Assembly: GCA_038380795.1 (NCBI GenBank)
Contig: CM076259.1
Location: 62,267,938-62,331,937 of the forward strand
Direction of reading: 5' to 3'
Source: Pyrocephalus nanus
Lineage: Eukaryota; Chordata; Aves; Passeriformes; Tyrannidae
Length of the DNA stretch: 64,000 nt
The translations under genes and the position numbers were made by a program. This document shows positions 49,601 to 60,232 of the stretch, in pieces. Each line of letters opens with the position of its first letter. Position 1 is the first letter of the stretch. The notes beneath the pieces are model-generated. The model was given only the letters and a program-made list of their open reading frames with translations, made no database searches and was not told where the DNA came from.

Positions 49601-51969
49601 GGAGACAACAAAGTTAAATGTATGCTAGAAGCTTTGAAATAATTAAGGTGTTCGTGTGTATTAAAATTATCCAGCCTTCCTTTTGTATTGATGACAAGCA
49701 TTTTTGTAAGTACTTTGTTCCACGTAAATGTAACCCATAGTGTTCATGTCTAATAACTGGTTTCTAGTAATAGCTGAGAACTGTCATGTTCCCTCAACGT
49801 CTTGGTCCACAAGTAGCAGTTCCTAAAGGGAAAAAATAAGGAAAGGGAAGTTTCAGTGGGAGCACCACACTGAATTTTACATAGAACTCTCAAAGCGGAC
49901 AAAAATCGAAGAACCCCATAGATCACAAACAGTTCTGTAGTGATACTTTGAGCTATCCCAAGCATCCCTGAAGAAAGCTCTGGGGCAGAGAAACTTCACC
50001 CCTGGACAAGTCTGGAAAAGAGCATGTAGCAGAGATGTCTCTTCTCCATTTTAAAATGCCTTTAAAGAAAAACTTTAGCAAACAAGTTATAGGGTTTTGT
50101 TAATGGACTCACTTTAGCTTGTGATACACGGCCTGATCACAGAGGTCCCCAGATCTGAGCTCTGTTTCTGTCTGCTTTTTCCAGGCTTTCCTCTATGGCC
50201 ACGGCTGTTGCAGTGCTAGCCCTCAGGTTTGCCTACCTTTTCACATGATGGATTGCTGACTCTTTCTCATCCTTCTCAATGTCTCTGAGGGACACTTGAG
50301 TTGAAGCCTACAAAGATTTCACCTCAGTTTCTATTAAGGCAGCTTCTGGAGAAATTCTGTGGGTTTTGCCACTTTGTTTTTCTCAAGACAAAAATTGTAG
50401 GAGATAAAGTGATTCCTTTAATCTCTGTCCCAGCAGACAAGTGCCACTTCTTTCCATGTGCTCTCCTCTCCTTCATTCCTGTTCTCTCCTTTTGCTACCT
50501 TTACATTGATAAATCCATGCCTGCTCGTTTGATTTATTTTCTTCAGTAAAGAACTTTTTATTTGTTCTTATTTTTGTCCCTACTGATACTTTTTAATAGC
50601 TTTGGTTATATTTTTAGAGCAATTTATATCCAGAAAGGAGGGCAAACATGGTCCCTCTCTTCTGATTATACCATTACACCTACCCTGTGTACAGTAGAGT
50701 GTATATCCAGTTTTTTCCTCAATTACAGCAGAATATGAATCCACCTAAAGCTTTACCACATGCAAATACACTATGCTGAGTAGGGAAGGGATTGCCTGAT
50801 TGTTCTCTGTAAACTTTTGCTGAGGTTTGATGAAGAGTGGGTGCAGAGGATTCCAACAGCAGGGCTCAGCTGTTTGGCCACCATTACAGTCTTCTGCTTT
50901 CTCCCTGCAAGGTTCTCAAGGGAACCTGGGCCTGTATCTGCTCAAATTTGGCTCATTATAAACTCTGCCAGATCAAAACCTCATTTCAATCACAGTACAA
51001 CTATTTTAGGGTAAGATGTTACACCCAGGGTAACAATAACTTCTGTATTTGTTTCAATGAAAGACCATCCTCACCAAGAGTAAGAGCAACGTCAGGCAGG
51101 CAGACGTAGTAGGTTGGTTTGTGATACAAGGGTTAACTTGCACTCCTGATCTCGGTCAAATAAATTTAAAGTTTCACAGAAGCTGCACAACAGCTTCTTA
51201 TGCAGCTTCTCATCTCTCATTGTAATGAGTACCTGTAGCAGAAGTACCAGTGAATAACACAAACCTTTTTTTTAATTTCTTTTTTTTGGCAGTCTTTCTT
51301 ATGTAACTCAAGAAGAAAATTGTAAACAATCTCATCAGAGTCTATTTCATGTTTTTCATAAAACTCTCTGAGCAGTATTCAGTGCTTTTACTGACTGCTT
51401 CGTTCAGACTTCTGGAGATTCACCCTTCTTTGACAATCACTTTTTCTGGGATTTGATCTGTATACCTTGCCACAGATTGAGATACCCTTTTTCTACCATG
51501 CTGCTTGTGATGAGGCAGCGACACGCAATACATTCCATTCAGTATCTCCTTTAATGCTTGCCAATTTCATAGTTCATTGATTTCAGTGACTTGGGTATCA
51601 GGTCTTGGACAAACATTTGGAAGGCAGCACTGAGTTAATAGCTAGACATAAGCTTAAGCTTGCAATGGTTCAGTGATTTTCTGTGTAGGTTCCAGGGTGT
51701 GATGTATGTATTAACTGGAACTGTCTTTCCATATTGAAGAAATTCCTTATGTGATGCCTGGATGGCTTCTTTAGAAACATGACACAGTTGTCTCAAGTAC
51801 TATACCTGTGGAGAAACAGTCCTTGGATCATCAGGTTGTCCACAACAGTGCTTTTCTCAAAACAAATGGGGTGGTGGTAGTAGTATAGGAGGGCTTGGCT
51901 GCATTACCTTCTCAGATGTTTATGTGTATATTGCGTTGCTAAACTTGTCTGTAGGTTTTATATATGCAT
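43686..51969. other. Non-coding stretch, nothing recognised
   Basis: More than 8 kb without a recognisable gene, RNA or repeat family. There is an imperfect TATG/CATA-rich patch near 45,040-45,095. The open frames reach only about 128 codons, mostly from non-ATG starts, and show no domain. Several donor-like GTAAGT sites occur without a paired acceptor and open frame. Confidence 0.5.
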
Positions 51970-52194
51970 ATTATTATTAGGAAAAAATTCTTTACTGTGA
52001 GGGTGGTGAAACACTGAAATAGGTTGACCAGAAAAGCTGTGGATGTCCTATTCCTGGCAGTGTTCAAGGCCAGGTTGGATGGAACTCTAAGTGACCTGGT
52101 CTAGTAGAAAGTGTCTCTGTCTATGGCAGGGAAGTTGAAATTAGATGACCCCTAAAGTCCCTTCCAAACCAAACCATTCTAGGATTCTATCATT
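51970..52194 (+). mobile_element. CR1 LINE 3' end, short 5'-truncated copy
   Basis: A 225-base plus-strand CR1 tail. It holds the standard phrases gaaaaaattctttactgtga, gggtggtgaaacactgaaat, ttcaaggccaggttggatgg and cttccaaaccaaaccattct, then the ATTCTATG-type tail (aggattctatcattc) to 52,194. In the protein reading this is the end of ORF2 (family: FFTVRVVxHWNRLPREVVDAP, then VFKARLDG). The 5' truncation is typical of CR1 insertion. It is inactive. Confidence 0.93.
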
Positions 52195-53384
52195 CAATGG
52201 CTAAACCTCTTCAAGAAAAGGAGGGGTTCTGATAATTATGCCATTTTGAGTATTTCATGTGGGATTCATTTCACCAACTTCAGCCATCAAAAAGTTTTAT
52301 TTCTACCATTCCAAAACAGGAGCACAAAGTAAGTAGGATCATCACTTTGCTTGTGTGTGCCTCTCTGGTTGACTCCAGAGGGAGCAAATGTAAAGCAGCT
52401 GAGATGACCCTTTGGAACTGGAAAGGGGGTATCGTCATGTCCTTCAAGGCACAGACATGATAAACTGTCAATTTATTGTGGTTTAACAATTAATTCATCA
52501 TCTACCAAGCCATAGTAATTGATTGTGCACATGATCCCAGCCTACCCAAGTTAAGTGCTCACTTTACTCATTCTCTAGAGACACGCCTTAGATTGCAGTA
52601 ATTAAATTGCTTGTCAGTGTCTATTTGGCTCTTATTTTCTCAAAGTGTGTGGTCATATTCACCAACTTTGTTCCAGAAAGCCAACTAAATATTGGCTAAC
52701 ACTCTACATGTAGACTGAGACACACAAAATTAGAAAAAATGAAAGAAGTAATAGGTCTACTGTTTTTCTTATTCCAAGCAAACCTTCCAAGTAAGGAACA
52801 ATGCAAATGTACAAAAGTAATAACAGTTAAATTTCCTTTTGGCGTGAAGTTGGAAGAAAGGCACTAAAGCTATCAAAAAGAAAATTAAAAATTATAACAG
52901 TTGCATGATATTTTCATTTGCTTTCAAACAGGAGCTGTGTGGCTCAGGGAAGGGGTACACTGACCTTTCACTTCTGTGCTCTCCAGTTTCAGTGCTGCCG
53001 CAGGCCCTAAGTGAAAATGAGTCTATTGGTCTCATCCAAACCTCGGCGCATGTTTGCCCACATTACAAAACACCAGAGAATTTGGCGTGATCAGCACTTT
53101 CTGCTCAAGAGAGGCCCATGACTGCAATAGCAGAGGTGTTAGAGATCAGAATTTGGGAACGCTGGTTGAGTTATGTGGGAAAGAAAAATATTTGGTCTCT
53201 TGCTTTCATCGGGACTGTGTTCACTTGCACAAAACAAACACAGTATGAACAATACAAAAAAATATTTATATCGCACCAAATGATACTTATAAAAAGGCAA
53301 ACAGCTCATTATCACCATTTATCCAAAGGTCACAGAATGCTTTTTAAGCAGAAATTTAGCTGTACCAGTGAAGCAGCGTAACAT
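52195..53384. other. Non-coding stretch, nothing recognised
   Basis: No gene, RNA or named repeat can be seen. It lies between the short CR1 copy and the MIR-like SINE. The open frames are below 90 codons. Confidence 0.55.
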
Positions 53385-53505
53385 CGTTCTTATTTTACAG
53401 ATGGAAAAACTGAGGTACACAGACACCTTCTTATCCAAGACTACACAGGAAATCTGTGGCAAGACCAGCACAGGCTCCTGATCACCAGAGTCTGTTTGTG
53501 TTGGG
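53385..53505 (-). mobile_element. MIR-type CORE-SINE fossil
   Basis: The plus strand at 53,391-53,415 reads tattttacagatggaaaaac followed by tgagg. This is the reverse complement of the MIR phrase cctcagtttcctcatctgta. It continues in the right order with a counterpart of the MIR pattern in which acacagctagtaagtggcag is followed by the word for accag. Here this is tccaagactacacaggaaat, then ctgtggcaagaccag, then ctcctgatcaccagagtctg. MIR is a tRNA-derived SINE of the CORE family that was active in early amniotes and survives in small numbers in birds. The copy lies on the minus strand and spans most of the body up to the tRNA-related 5' part. It is heavily diverged, and only the order of several conserved words makes the case. 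Confidence 0.7.
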
Positions 53506-54960
53506 GTCTGGGGAGGAGAACTTGCACTCAGTCACCTGTGGCAGGAGCTAAAGAGCACATAAGTAAAAATTCCGTGTATCCATTCTCCAAGCCACAAAGC
53601 TCCAGTATGAAAAGAAATAGAAATGCAATGAGACTTTTCTGAGGGTGTTTCTTTTTAAATATTGTTTCTTGGCCCCAGGAGTCATTTTTACACCAATAAT
53701 AGTTATATATTACATACTGTTATTTAAATAAATTTGCACTGTCTCTAATTTGGAAAGTTTAATAAGAAGAAAACCTGTAGACCAGTGGAATATCAGGCTG
53801 ATGCTGTCCCTTAGCACCATGGGATGACAAACTATTCTAGCTAAAATTGGTGAATGTCCTCTTATGTCTCTTTTTTCAGGTTATTGGGGTTTTTTCCTGA
53901 ACTGATATCCACGTTAATTCCTCCTTAGATCCTCCGAGCTGTAAGCTAAATTAGACATTATTCTGGGTCCTGGACTTCTGGCTATAGATCCAGTTGCTTG
54001 GAGTAAAATCAACCACCCAGAAGAAATCAACCTTGGTGAAGCAATGCTTAGGTGCTGTGACAGAAGTGGCTCACATGGGAGTGAACCCAGAGGAAAACCA
54101 GTCACTCCTCAGATGGGATCTCCCTGAGTTTTCTTCAAGCCTGGCGGTGTCACTTTATGTCCCCAGACTGTCACTTCTACAAACTATTCTCCCCCCCTTC
54201 ATTCCCAGATGCCTGACCAAATGCTTTGGACTGCTTTTAGTGACACCAATCCCCTCCTTCATACCTTTAATTCTTTGAAGGCTCCCTCCTAATTTGCTGC
54301 TTGCTCTCTGCAGAAACACTGAGTTGTGAGTCATTAGATCTCATGTGAATTTCTCCATGGATTCCTTAATCAAAAATAATTACTTGGATGCTTGTCACCC
54401 AGTTACCCTGCACTACAATGAGCCCCATTAAGTAAGATTACTGATTGAGGGCACAGCCATGTTCACTAAGCATCGACCTGGTGTTTGAAGCGGCACAGAG
54501 CTGCAGAACTTCTCAGGGCTTACATGTACCTCGACAGCCTTTGGCAAGGGGACCATCCACTGTAGGGCAGTGGCTTTTTGTTAGAAATTGTACTGGACAC
54601 CATATTTCAGTGGTGTCCCTCATGTGAGCTTTCTGCCTGCGAGGAAGGAGACGGAAAGCAAAAGGAAGTCACAGGGGACTTGGTGCAGCAAACCTCAGGC
54701 TGGCTGTGGAGCCGCACATCCAGGTAACAGTATCACTGGCTTGCAGGGTGAAGCACCAGATGAAAATAATACGGGGAGGTGTCCAGGAAGAAAGCAAGTA
54801 GGAGTCACTCTGTGGTGGTTTCTTTGAGCTGAAACATCTTGCTAGTTTTTAATGCCAAAACACAGTGGTGGTGTTAATGCTGCTCAGGTTTAATATCCCA
54901 CCTTGTTAAGACAACCCTGGGGGGAGTGAAACTCAGTCTGAAATGACAAAAGTTTCCCAA
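53506..54960. other. Non-coding stretch, nothing recognised
   Basis: No gene or named repeat can be seen. The open frames are below about 95 codons. Confidence 0.55.
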
Positions 54961-55081
54961 AGGTGAGTTCATAGATCACAAAATGTGGAGATGGAAAGAA
55001 TCTATTCAATCATCTATCCCATCTCTCTGCCAGTTCAAAATTACTCCCCATGATGTTTTTAACATAACTGCTTTTCTCATT
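54961..55081 (-). mobile_element. Possible old CR1 3' tail fragment
   Basis: The plus strand reads ttcatagatcacaaaatgtg, then gagatggaaagaatct, then caatcatctatcccatctct. This resembles the reverse complement of an old CR1 3' end, which typically has catagaat, a gttggaagggacc block, then atcatctagtccaac. The match is short and diverged, and it ends in the run of 24 A at 55,082. It could be chance. Confidence 0.35.
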
Positions 55082-55105
55082 AAAAAAAAAAAAAAAAAAA
55101 AAAAA
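55082..55105. repeat. Poly(A) run, 24 bases
   Basis: The longest pure A run in the window after the tract at 11.2 kb. No recognisable processed gene lies on its left. It is best called a homopolymer. Confidence 0.9.
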
Positions 55106-57315
55106 GTGGGGTAAGAAAGACCTAAAAATGGTCAATGCGATTTTCTATCAAAAACTGTTTGATTCCTTGACTAATTTTAGTGTCTGCTGTTGCTTTGTGC
55201 AGGAGAGTTCAGCACATGACAGGATGAAGAGTGAACTAATATTTTCTGGAGGGACTCTTCCACCATCTGCAACATCCAGCAATTGGGAAAATCCTCCCAA
55301 TATTTGGGTTGCATCTGCATTTTCTTAACTGCACTCCTTTTTTCCTCCCTTTGCATGACATTGAAGACTTATTTGTTCGTGGTAGTTTTCTGTGTGGTTA
55401 TGGACTAGCCAACCTGGAAAGTGCTACCAAGTCCTCCCTCAACTGCAGAATGAGACACATCTTTGCTAAAAAATAAAAATAAGCCATGAATCTAAAAAGT
55501 GGTTTGGATGCTGCAGTTATAAAGAAATCATCCTACTTCACTATGGGGAAGAGAAAAACAAAGACTGGTTTTCACCTCTAACTGAGGATTTCATGAGTCT
55601 AACATTATTTTTTGTCCCCAGTTTAATTTATGTCCATGTATAGCAGAGTCTGGATTTCTTTTTAAATTTCTGGTTTGACACTGCAGCCTGTTTTACCCTC
55701 AGCAAAAGTTTCTTATTTCCATCTCAAATTCCAGATGTCCTGGGGCCCTTGCAGGTCTCCATATTATATTTAGGACAATCCTGCCCATGCTAAAAGAGCT
55801 CAGGAAACCAAAGACAACATATGTATTACTCAGAATATCCTGTTAACACAGATAAATGGTAATCTCAGGGGACAGCAAGACTTTTTCCTGCTCCATCTGA
55901 CATTGATGCTGCACTGGGATGGGTGCCAGCAAGACTCTGGCTTTTTATGGAATCCACCCATTTCAACTCTGGGCCTCTTCAACCCATGCCACAGACACTA
56001 TGGACACTTTCAGACTGCTGGGGTGTGAAACACTTAGGTCAGTGTAACACCAGAGTTGACAAAGCTGTATTTTGTCAATTTGGAGTAATAAAATTAAGAG
56101 GTTTTTGCTCCACTCACCTTTCGCATTCCTCACAGTGAAATGAAAGAAGTCGTGCAACAAGCTGTCTCATCAGCTTCAAAAGCAGTGGCCTACACAAGTA
56201 AATTTCCTTACTGTACAGTCTTGTCATTTAAGATTATTTAATTAAAAGTGTCAGAAAGCAAGAGGTCGTTGTTTCTTTTGTTGGTTCTTTTTCCCAAAGA
56301 AAGCACTTCAGCCACTTCCAAAATAGGCCTGACTTTTGACAGCAGTGTCTACCCACAGATACAAGGTATGAATTGCTTAATTATCTGTGAAGATTATAGG
56401 AGCCATGCCATGCCTGACTCACCACCACTTATTTCAAAAGGTAAAATGAAAATGATTAGCAAATCCTTTTTGAAAGTGGCTATGGTAGTTTTCCTGCTTG
56501 TGGGTGTTGCTGTGTTTCCTGGCAGTGCTGCACCCACTCTCACTGGTGTGCAATGGCAGGGGCCAAACGAAGCTCAGGGCTTGGACATCTTAATGCTAAC
56601 AGCCTTCCCAGGAACAATACAAACAAATGGAAGAAAAGCTGGAAAATGTGATATCCTGAAAAAAAAAATAACCCAAGGAAGTAAAGTGTTTGGGTTACAG
56701 ACTATTATATTAGCACGAAGCGTCTTTCCTTCATTAGATTTTATGTAGAAAGCTTTCAGCATTTCCAGAGCAGCCATTAAAATGAGAAAGACTAAGTGCT
56801 GCTGTTTTGTGTAGTCTTATGCTGCTAATAAGTGTTGAGTAATTAGCATGACTCTGAACACAAAACTTACCTGTTGGATGTCATGGGACAGTGAAAGTGG
56901 CACAGTCTTGCTGATGAGCCTACAATTTTGCACCAGTTTTAAGGCTCCTCTTCACTGATGTAATTTTTTTCCTCCCCAGGAGAGGTAGGTGCTATACTGG
57001 TACCTTACAACTAATGAAGGCAGAGTTGCACTTACAGTATCACCTAAGTAACAATGTAATTTTAAAAAAAAAAAAACAAAACAAAACAAAACTATCCCTT
57101 GACAATGCTGTATTCCAGCGTTTGGGAAGTTCAGAAAACATTGTATTTGAAAATAGCCTTTCCATGGCATTCAAGTTCCTGCACTTTCAATTCCAGCAGA
57201 TAGCGTGGAAGTGGATGGAAATTTAATAGCAATTTTTTTTAAAAAAAAGATAGCGATAAGTAACTTGATTATTTTGATCTTCTGAAAAAAACTGACCAGG
57301 AAATGCAGAGAGAAG
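55106..57315. other. Non-coding stretch upstream of the CpG island
   Basis: No confirmed gene. The stretch contains the plus-strand open frame 56,248-56,748, which has an internal ATG at 56,446 followed by a signal-peptide-like segment (see findings). It also has an A run with AAAAC repeats at 57,064-57,091. If the CpG island is a promoter firing to the right, this is its upstream flank. Confidence 0.5.
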
Positions 57316-57600
57316 TTTCTTTTATTTATTTATTTATTTGTTTTCCTTCCTTTCTCTCCTTTTCCTGTCTCCTGTCTCCCTGCTCTTCTCCCCCCCGCCC
57401 CCATCCCATGCCCAAGCTGCTCAGCCCCGCCTCCCACCACCGCAGCCTCCCAGCTCCTCCGCAGCCTCCGAGGCTGCATCACTTTTTCCGCTTAGAATTC
57501 CTCCCACATTTTCACCCCCCCCCCCCCCACACACACACACCCCACACACACACCCCCATCCTCGGCGCCCAGTTTCTCATCCTCCCGCCACCCATGGCAG
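57316..57600. repeat. Polypyrimidine tract with TTTA, C14 and (CA)n repeats
   Basis: Starting with about five TTTA units (57,320-57,340), the plus strand is dominated by C and T for some 280 bases. It includes a run of 14 C at 57,515-57,528 that passes into CA repeats (57,528-57,554). The minus strand is correspondingly G-rich and could form G-quadruplexes. The tract directly abuts the CpG island and may be part of a nucleosome-poor promoter edge. The long proline- and serine-rich open frames here come from composition, not from a gene. Confidence 0.8.
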
Positions 57601-57930
57601 GGCCGCCGGGCCCGGCGCGGCTCCCGCTCCCGCAGCCCCGCGCAACCTCCGCCGCCCGCGCCCTGACGGCGACTCGACAGCGCCCCCCGCCGGGCGGCCC
57701 CGCGCAGCGCCCGCGCCCGCCTGGAGCGCTCTGGGGATGCGGGGAGATCTGAGGGCGGCTCGGGCTGCGGTGCTCCGGGCTCCTCCTCCCCGCAGCAGGG
57801 CCGGGATAAGGATGCCTAATAGACACCGATGCACCCCTACTCCGCCACCCCGGGGGCTGCGCCCGGCTCCGCAGCCCGGCGCCGACGACGCCGGAGGGAC
57901 TCGTGGAGGACGCTGGCCTGGCTCCCTCAC
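57550..57930. promoter_or_regulatory. CpG island, candidate promoter and first exon
   Basis: GC content and CpG density rise sharply. Lines such as 57,601-57,720 hold roughly 25 CpGs in 120 bases, while the rest of the window is CpG-poor. GC-box-like words (ccccgcc, gggcgg) are present. In birds and mammals such islands mark promoters, usually of widely expressed or developmental genes. The direction of transcription is not settled. On the plus strand, ATG codons at 57,737 (100-codon frame to 58,039) and 57,829 (50-codon frame to 57,981) are possible starts. On the minus strand a good donor-like CTG/GTGAGG lies near 57,927. I do not recognise the gene. It is the only such island in the window. 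Confidence 0.7.
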
Positions 57931-59757
57931 CAGCTCCTGCTGGTTTTCTTCTGGGGGAAACAGTGTTGCACCAGACACTGAAGTCACGCACCCCCACGTA
58001 CAGTACTATGAGCTGGGCAGCAAAGTGAAAAATTGGTAATGCCAAGCCCGAGTAATCCTGTCTCATCCCAGGCGGGCACACACGCAGTTTCTGAGACCAT
58101 TCCTGGGGTTGTCCGTTCCCATCCAGAGGGATGGCCAGCCCAGGCCCAGCCTTGTCTTGGCCAGGGGAGGGGGTCACCAGGGGCTCTGGAGCCGAGGTAC
58201 GCTGTGGCTGGGCCCAATGAAGGGGCAGCAGCTCTCAGCTGCCATCCCTGCGAGCCACAGCTCCTCCTCTGCAGAGCAGCCGTGCGGAGCCGCGGGTGGC
58301 AATCACGGAGCTGCGAGCATCACTAAGTGTCACAGGGGTGCTCGTTCGGGGAATGCTGTCTGTCCTGTGCATGCAGCAGAGCAGGAGCCTTCCGACAAAG
58401 AGTGTGGAATTAAAACCTTTCACATTATGTCTGTATAAAAGGGAGCACGTCGAAGCACTGGCAGAAAACTGTACATTGACAATTCCTTCTTTATATTGTG
58501 TGTTTTATGCCACTGTGCTCCTTGCACGCTGACTAAGCTAAGAGAGAAACCAGAACATTCCGTGGTGCAATGCATTTATAAAATCAGTTTTCCGAGAGAA
58601 GTTTTGGGTGCTTTGCATGACATTTTCGTAGCATGTGCAAAATTGCACATAATCAAACACAAGTTTAGCAACCTCTGAATTGTCTGAAGAGGCTCAAAGT
58701 GCCAGTCACTTCTAAGGAATGAGATATTCAGCTTAAAATTGTTAAAAATACTTAATTTCTAGCTGTGGCTGTCCATCAGATATCGCACATTTAGCCTGGC
58801 ATCAAGTATTTGAAGTTGGCTGTGAAGGAAACACACTTTAACATTTGACAAATAAGAAGCTGTGTTTGTTTGAAGCTGCTCAGGAATTCAGAAGGCTAAA
58901 GCAATTTCAGAATAGGTATTCACAGGCACAGATATGCTGCTCAAAGGTGAATTGCAGGTGAAATGTATTACAGGGATATGAAAAGGTTACCTAGATGGTA
59001 GGACTGGTCAGAGCAAAAACTAACACCTTCTGGAAAAAATTGTTTCAGACTTCTATTTTGATTTAAATCTCAAACTATTTCAAGCATCTAAAATGAAATG
59101 CAGGGCAGTTATCATGAGAATTATTTAGGAAAAAATATTTATTAAAAATCATTAACTTTTTTCCTAATTTATTTTTTCAGCCTTCAAATTTCATCTTAGA
59201 TTTTGGAAACAAAATTCAAGTAGTTCTATGCATGCAATGAAAAGGGTGTATGTGTACATTTTTGCTGCATTACTATGTAATTTTTTTTATTTCCCTGGAC
59301 TACTTTGTTAGCCTGAGCTTCATGTGCAGAGTGTAATAGGAAAATACTTATATAGAATCAGTGATACATTCATGCTCAGGGTTTCCTTGCTGGTTCAGTT
59401 TCTTATTCACTAATTCCTTGATGTAGCAAGTGTATCTTATGTTTGAAATCTTGCATGCTGGTGGGAAACATCCTGATCCCTTAGCTGCTACTGTAGGAAG
59501 ACCCAGTTGAAACAACAAAATACATGTTCAAGAAAAGACTGCTCATGTGAGTAAGGATTTGAGTCATCCAAGCCCAAAAGGACTGCTAAGGAGGAGGAAG
59601 CTGTTTCATCAAATGCCTGGTAGCAGGAGATGTAAATACATAACTCAGGCAAACAGGCCAATTTTGTGGATCATATGCCCAGTAGTTTTGCTAAATTGGG
59701 TGGTGTTATTTGGAAAGCACAACAGAAAAGATGTATACAGAGAGCTCTGAATCAAAG
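57931..59757. other. Downstream flank of the CpG island, no exon identified
   Basis: GC content falls gradually. A weak donor-like GAG/GTACGC at about 58,196 and a TATA-like tataaaagg at 58,434 are the only promoter- or splice-like signals I noted. No coding exon is supported. Confidence 0.5.
58434..58442 (+). promoter_or_regulatory. TATA-box-like sequence
   Basis: The sequence tataaaagg matches the canonical vertebrate TATA box, with start expected about 30 bases downstream near 58,465. It lies some 500 bases to the right of the CpG-island core, and no open frame of note begins downstream. Eight-base TATA matches are expected once or twice by chance in this window, so the call is weak. Confidence 0.2.
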
Positions 59758-60232
59758 ATCACAGAATGACAGAATATGCCGAGTTGGAAGGGACCCACAA
59801 GGTTCACTGAGTCCAATCCTTATCCCTGCACAGGACACACCCAGTAGTCACACTGTGTGCCTTAGAGTATTGTCCAAAATACTTCTTGAACTCTGTCAGG
59901 CTTGGTGCTAAGACCACTTTCCTGCTGAGCCTGTTCCAGTGCCCAGCTGCCCGCTGGGTAAAGAACCTTTTTCTAGTATACAACCTAAACCTTCCCTGAC
60001 ACAACTTCAGGCCGTTCCCTCAGGTCCTGTCACTGATCACCACAGAGAAGAGATCAGTGCCTGCCCCTCCTCTTCCCCTCACGAGGAATTTGTAACTGCA
60101 ATGAGGTCTCCCCTCAGTCTCCTCCAGGCCAAACAGACCAAGTGGCGTCAGACACTCCTCACATGGCTTCCCCTCAAGGCCCTTCATCATCTTCGCTGCC
60201 CTCCTTTGGATGCTCTCTAATACTAGCTTAAA
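59758..60232 (-). mobile_element. CR1 LINE 3' part, 5'-truncated
   Basis: A minus-strand CR1 of about 475 bases. On the plus strand it begins with the reverse of the tail (atcacagaatgacagaatat, then gagttggaagggaccc). It goes on through the standard phrases agcctgttccagtgcccagc, ccttccctgacacaacttca, ggccgttccctcaggtcctg, tcactgatcaccacagagaa and ggtctcccctcagtctcctc, and ends near 60,232 after ctgccctcctttggatgctc. The minus-strand translation reads FFTQRAAGHWNRLSRKVV and APSLTEFKKYF, the C-terminus of ORF2 (family: VxHWNRLPREVVDAPSLExFK). It is dead. It appears the best preserved of the CR1 copies here. It lies in the candidate intron or flank right of the CpG island. Confidence 0.95.

Noticed and set aside
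57338..58039. A 233-codon frame rich in proline, serine, alanine and arginine
   Set aside because: It starts at TTG, and its left half is the translation of a C/T tract and CA repeats. GC-rich DNA lacks stop codons. Only the ATG-initiated right part is kept as a weak finding.
57512..58177. Long minus-strand frames over the CpG island
   Set aside because: They are antisense counterparts of the same GC-rich composition, begin at non-ATG codons and show no family resemblance.
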